The position numbers were made by a program, and so were the translations under genes. Shown here in pieces: positions 60,937-64,000 of a stretch of 64,000 bases of DNA (the stretch's first letter is position 1; each line of letters starts with the position of its first letter). The notes under the pieces are model-generated. The model was not told where the DNA came from, made no database searches, and saw only the letters and a list, made by a program, of their open reading frames with translations. Origin of the DNA: Methylobacterium mesophilicum SR1.6/6 (GTDB lineage Bacteria; Pseudomonadota; Alphaproteobacteria; Rhizobiales; Beijerinckiaceae). Where the stretch lies: positions 4,235,447 to 4,299,446 of the forward strand of contig NZ_CP043538.1 of the NCBI RefSeq assembly GCF_000364445.2, read 5' to 3'.

Positions 60937-61019
60937 CGAAGTCTAGGGAGGAAACGCCCAAGAAGGGCAGCGGGAGGACGACGCCATCGCCATCCCGCGC
61001 TGCACAATCTGCGCTTTCG
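60909..61019 (-). ncRNA. Candidate small RNA, possible mmgR/suhB (alpha-r8)-like
   Basis: A minus-strand transcript of about 110 bases would run from a TGTAAT box (61027-61032, a 5 of 6 match to TATAAT) to the strong terminator at 60909. It is predicted to fold into three stems: gcggga...tcccgc (with an internal CCTCCC), gccc-ttctt-gggc, and the terminator, with GTTTCCTCCCTAGAC single-stranded between the last two. CCTCC stretches of this kind can pair with ribosome binding sites. The TGCCC...GGGCGTTTCCTCCC core resembles the alphaproteobacterial mmgR/suhB small RNA family as I recall it. The 5' end is approximate, and no good -35 was found. Confidence 0.65.
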
Positions 61020-61331
61020 GGAAAAAATTACAAGGGCATCAGGACAGCAGGCCTGTCCTTTTGTGCGTCCGCGCACGAGTCGAGACGCGCATGTGTTGAA
61101 AATGTCGCAGCCTGCGATCGGGGGTTGAAATCTGAATTTCTGTGACGGGAATCTGTCGATCTGCGCGTAAGTCCCTGATGAAACGCGACTTTGCTGGGTT
61201 GATCCCGGCCGCGTATCGGCGGTTCGACTGCGTCGTCGCGGGGTGGCGGCGCGGAGAGACGAATTCGCTGCCCGCTCTAGCTCTCCGGCCAAGTTTCCGG
61301 CGCGTCGCGCAAAGCAAGGATCAGGGTGAGC

Positions 61332-62720
61332 ATGGCGATCCAGGGTGAGCGGATCCGGGTTCTCAACGACGTCGAGCCCTGCGGCGACGGGGCCTATGTC
61401 CTGTATCTGCTCCAGCAGGCCAACCGGTCCACGTTCAACCCGGCCCTCGAATTCGCCATCGAGGAAGCGAACCGCCTGAACCTGCCGGTGGTCGCCTGCT
61501 TCGGCCTGCTCGACGGCGCCAACGGCTTCCCCGAGGCCAATGCCCGGCATTACGCCTTCCTGCTCCAGGGGCTCGCGGATGCGAAGGCCGGCCTGGAGAA
61601 GCGTGGGGTCGGCTTCGTCATGCGCAAGGCCTCGCCCGCGCGGATCGCCATCGACCTCGCCAAGGACGCGGCGCTCCTCGTGCTCGACCGCGGCTACCTC
61701 GCCATCCAGAAGGCCTGGTACCGGGAGATCGCCGGCGCGGTGAAGACCCGGATCGTCCAGGTCGAGGGCGACGTGGTCGTGCCGGTGGAGATGGCCTCGA
61801 AGAAGCACGAGTTCGCCGCGCGGACCCTGCGGCCGAAGCTGAACCGGCTCTGGGACCCGTTCGTCGCGGAGCTCAAGCCGCGCAAGCCGAAATGCGCCGC
61901 CTCCGGTCTCGGGCTGAAGAGCGCGGTCGACGTCTCCGATCCGGATGCGGTCCTGGCCGGGATGACGCTCGACCGGGCGGTAGGGCCGGTGAAGCGTTTC
62001 GTCGGCGGCGAGACGCAGGCCCGCAAGCGGCTGAAGGCGTTCCTGAAGGACGGCTTCTCCGGCTACGGCGCCGGGCGGAACAGGCCGGAGGCCGCCGCCG
62101 CCTCGCACATGAGCCCCTACCTGCATTTCGGGCAGATCTCGCCGGTGGAGATTGCCCTCGCGGTGCGGGCGGCCAAGGCCGGCGATGACGACGACCGGAG
62201 CGCCTATCTGGAGGAGCTGATCGTCCGGCGCGAACTCGCCATGAACCACGTCTTCTACACGGAGGGCTACGACGATTACGAGACGGCCGTCCCGGACTGG
62301 GCGCGCAAGACCTTGGCCGAGCACGCCAAGGACAAGCGTCCCCACGCCTATTCGGAGGCGCAACTGGCGGCCGGCGAGACCCACGACCGCTACTGGAACG
62401 CGGCGATGCGCGAGATGCGCGAGACCGGCTACATGCACAACCAGCTGCGGATGTACTGGGGCAAGAAGATCCTCGAATGGTCCCCCTCGCCCAAGGAGGG
62501 CTTCGCCCGCACGCTCCGGCTCAACAACCGCTACTTCCTCGACGGGCGCGATCCGAATTCCTTCACCAACGTCGCCTGGGTGTACGGGCTGCACGACCGC
62601 CCCTGGCAGAACCGCCCGGTCTTCGGCACGGTGCGCTATCAGAGCGAGAACTCGCTGAAAAAGTTCGACGCCAAGTCGTACGTGCAGGCGGTGGAGAGGC
62701 TCTGCGCGGCGGAGGGGTGA
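61332..62720 (+). CDS. phr: Class II CPD photolyase
   Basis: A 462-residue flavoprotein that splits cyclobutane pyrimidine dimers with visible light. It has the photolyase N-terminal part (YLLQQANRSTFNPALEFAIE) and the FAD-binding C-terminal part with class II features: THDRYWNAAMREMRETGYMH, NQLRMYWGKKILEW and DGRDPNSFTNVAWVYGLHDR. Class II enzymes are found in animals, plants and scattered bacteria, including Methylobacterium. I use the ATG at 61332; a GTG two codons earlier is possible. It stands alone. UV repair suits a leaf-surface or air-exposed lifestyle, by inference. Confidence 0.93.
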   Translation: MAIQGERIRVLNDVEPCGDGAYVLYLLQQANRSTFNPALEFAIEEANRLNLPVVACFGLLDGANGFPEANARHYAFLLQGLADAKAGLEKRGVGFVMRKASPARIAIDLAKDAALLVLDRGYLAIQKAWYREIAGAVKTRIVQVEGDVVVPVEMASKKHEFAARTLRPKLNRLWDPFVAELKPRKPKCAASGLGLKSAVDVSDPDAVLAGMTLDRAVGPVKRFVGGETQARKRLKAFLKDGFSGYGAGRNRPEAAAASHMSPYLHFGQISPVEIALAVRAAKAGDDDDRSAYLEELIVRRELAMNHVFYTEGYDDYETAVPDWARKTLAEHAKDKRPHAYSEAQLAAGETHDRYWNAAMREMRETGYMHNQLRMYWGKKILEWSPSPKEGFARTLRLNNRYFLDGRDPNSFTNVAWVYGLHDRPWQNRPVFGTVRYQSENSLKKFDAKSYVQAVERLCAAEG

Positions 62721-62791
62721 GGATCGCGCCATAGGTCCAACCCGGTCTGTGGCCCGCCGCCCGGCACCGGCCTGTCCGACGCTTGGTCGCG

Positions 62792-63772
62792 TCAGGGCTG
62801 CAGTCCGGCAGCCCGGGAGAGGGCGGCGGTGTGGCGGTAGGCGCGGGGGCTCATGGCGTAGCGGTCGCGGAAGCGGCGGGAGAAGTGCGCTTGATCGGCG
62901 AAGCCGCATCGGTACGCCACTTCGCCGAGCTGGAGATGGAGGCAGGCCGGATCGGACAGGCGCTGCGCGGCCTTCTCGAGCCGCAGCTGCCAGATCCAGG
63001 CGGCGATGTTGTGCCCGTCCTCGCGAAACAGCGCCTGGAGGTGACGCAGCGATACGCCCACCGCGGCCGCGACTTCCGCCGGACCGAGGGCGGGGTCGCC
63101 GAAATGCGCCGCGACATAAGCCCTGGCCCGTTGGACGATCAGCGTCCCGTGCAGAGCCTTCGGCGGTTCCATCGCCATCCGCTCGGCGAGGCTCGCGGCG
63201 ACGAGGTCGATTCCCGTCGATGCCATGCGCTCCGCCGCCTCCGGCACCAGCCGATCGCCGACGCTCAGCAGGTTCCGCAGGAACGACCAAGTGAGCGTCG
63301 TGGTCGGCAGGCTGCCGCCCACGGTCAGGCCGGCGAACCGGCGGGTCGAGCCCAACATGCCCTCCAGCCGCTGCCGCGGGATCTGGATGGCCAGAACTTC
63401 GCTGTATCCGTTGTGCTCGATCGTCCAGGGGGTGTTCGTATCGCGGACTGAGAAATCCCCCGCGTTGTCCGTCGTTGATTGACCGTACTGACTCGCTCTG
63501 ACCGTGCCGTGGAGCACGATGCTCATGAACAAGAAATCCGTTTTGTTGTTCTCGTGTCGGAGCGTTTGTGGTGTCGTTGCGGCTCTGAGATTGCGCAGGG
63601 AAAATTTCGTGAACGCGAGGTTTCCGACGCTCGCGCCCTCAATCGTTGCATCGAAGGGCTCGTCGGACAGACAGTTCTGCGCCATCGGAACGAGCCGATC
63701 TTCGCAGATCTCGCGCCATTTCCGGAAGCGCTCCTTCGACTGAACTTCAGCTGTTGAGAAGATCGTCTTCAT
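62792..63772 (-). CDS. AraC family transcriptional regulator
   Basis: A 326-residue regulator. Residues about 1-200 resemble the AraC_binding_2 sensory domain (FSVRDTNTPWTIEHNGYSE). The C-terminal DNA-binding domain has two helix-turn-helix units: LGPAEVAAAVGVSLRHLQAL and LGEVAYRCGFADQAHFSRRF, ending SPRAYRHTA. The ATG at 63772 is used. Neighbours are the photolyase (convergent) and a gene that ends at 63866 on the same strand; neither indicates the signal. Confidence 0.92.
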   Translation of the reverse strand: MKTIFSTAEVQSKERFRKWREICEDRLVPMAQNCLSDEPFDATIEGASVGNLAFTKFSLRNLRAATTPQTLRHENNKTDFLFMSIVLHGTVRASQYGQSTTDNAGDFSVRDTNTPWTIEHNGYSEVLAIQIPRQRLEGMLGSTRRFAGLTVGGSLPTTTLTWSFLRNLLSVGDRLVPEAAERMASTGIDLVAASLAERMAMEPPKALHGTLIVQRARAYVAAHFGDPALGPAEVAAAVGVSLRHLQALFREDGHNIAAWIWQLRLEKAAQRLSDPACLHLQLGEVAYRCGFADQAHFSRRFRDRYAMSPRAYRHTAALSRAAGLQP

Positions 63773-63865
63773 CGTGCCGGGCCTATGGACCCGTTCACCG
63801 CGATCGGCAACCGCGCTGTTGCTCACGGCCGCGTGATCAAGGGCTGCCCCGGGCGCCCGCTCGCT

Positions 63866-64000
63866 TCACGCCGCCCGATCGTCGGCGGCCGGGGCGGGAA
63901 GCAGTGTTATGAAGGCCTGCAGCGGGCCGCTGGCTTCGCCGGACCAGACGAGATGGGTACGGTTGAGGCGCAGGCGCGGCGGCAAAGGGTGGCGTTTCAC
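63866..64000 (-). CDS. C-terminal end of a gene cut by the window edge
   Basis: The minus strand has an open frame from the window edge to a stop at 63866, covering the last 44 residues. It reads RLRLNRTHLVWSGEASGPLQ, then AFITLLPAPAADDRAA. A spacing and composition like the C-terminus of a regulator or small enzyme is possible, but I do not recognise it. It lies about 94 bases before the AraC gene on the same strand. Confidence 0.45.
   Translation of the reverse strand: MKRHPLPPRLRLNRTHLVWSGEASGPLQAFITLLPAPAADDRAA

Larger units (their letters stand above)
60791..61331. other. Divergent region with the candidate small RNA
   Basis: These 541 bases lie between the NHL gene (minus) and the photolyase (plus). 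They hold the small RNA and its terminator, a further small hairpin (aggacag-caggc-ctgtcct, about 61041-61059), and presumably the promoter for the photolyase. I see no other gene. Confidence 0.55.

Noticed and set aside
60516..63290. 924-residue minus-strand open frame through the small RNA and photolyase
   Set aside because: Antisense to the photolyase and across an obvious terminator; not a gene.

Overview
The window is high-GC chromosomal DNA from an alphaproteobacterium. The gene set and gene order point to Hyphomicrobiales and most likely to a Methylobacterium-type methylotroph: mdh-sucC-sucD-sucA-sucB-SDR-lpd in one run, an rpsO-pnp pair, a class II photolyase, many GTG/TTG starts and many small membrane proteins. 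The genus is an inference from gene content and codon use. There is no rRNA operon, prophage, insertion sequence or CRISPR array.

Layout. 1-7.8 kb: a small membrane protein, a 1137-residue lysophospholipid flippase/acyltransferase/acyl-ACP synthetase fusion, a small basic protein, penicillin-binding protein 1C and a secreted di-haem cytochrome c peroxidase. 7.8-14.5 kb: a ParA-type ATPase overlapping a one-span membrane protein, a multi-pass membrane protein, MarC, a methyltransferase divergent from glyoxalase II, and a TetR regulator. 14.9-24.9 kb: the lower TCA cycle and the complete 2-oxoglutarate dehydrogenase complex, all on the plus strand, with strong hairpins between several cistrons. 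25-29 kb: a two-receiver response regulator, XerC, YnfA, an AhpD-like protein, RuvC and tRNA-Tyr with a recognisable promoter. 29.3-33.5 kb: an uncharacterised SF2 helicase, then a 224-bp tandem duplication that has broken the small gene behind it, then a coiled-coil/zinc-ribbon membrane protein. 33.8-39.4 kb: a DUF3597 protein, a RidA-PotF pair, small membrane proteins, and pnp with rpsO. 39.9-44.4 kb: two membrane proteins in tandem, an amino-acid permease and an orphan FlgC. 44.5-52.5 kb: a cell-surface polysaccharide region (formyltransferase, SDR, KpsS on the minus strand; KpsC, an LTA-synthase-like phosphotransferase and a Wza/KpsD exporter on the plus strand). 52.6-64 kb: periplasmic binding proteins, a tyrosine phosphatase, a PAP2 acid phosphatase, a GGDEF-EAL protein, an NHL-repeat secreted protein, a candidate small RNA, a class II CPD photolyase, an AraC regulator and the end of one further gene.

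How genes work together. The 14.9-24.9 kb block carries 2-oxoglutarate to succinate and malate to oxaloacetate, with hairpins that may set the ratio of subunits. The 44.5-52.5 kb block looks like one surface-glycan locus: Kdo-linker transferases (KpsS/KpsC), an outer-membrane export lipoprotein, a phosphoglycerol-type transferase and two possible sugar-modifying enzymes. The items most worth a second look are the duplication and frameshift at 31.1-31.7 kb, the candidate small RNA at 60.9-61.0 kb, the hairpin in the pnp leader, and the ATPase/membrane-protein pair at 7.9-9.1 kb.
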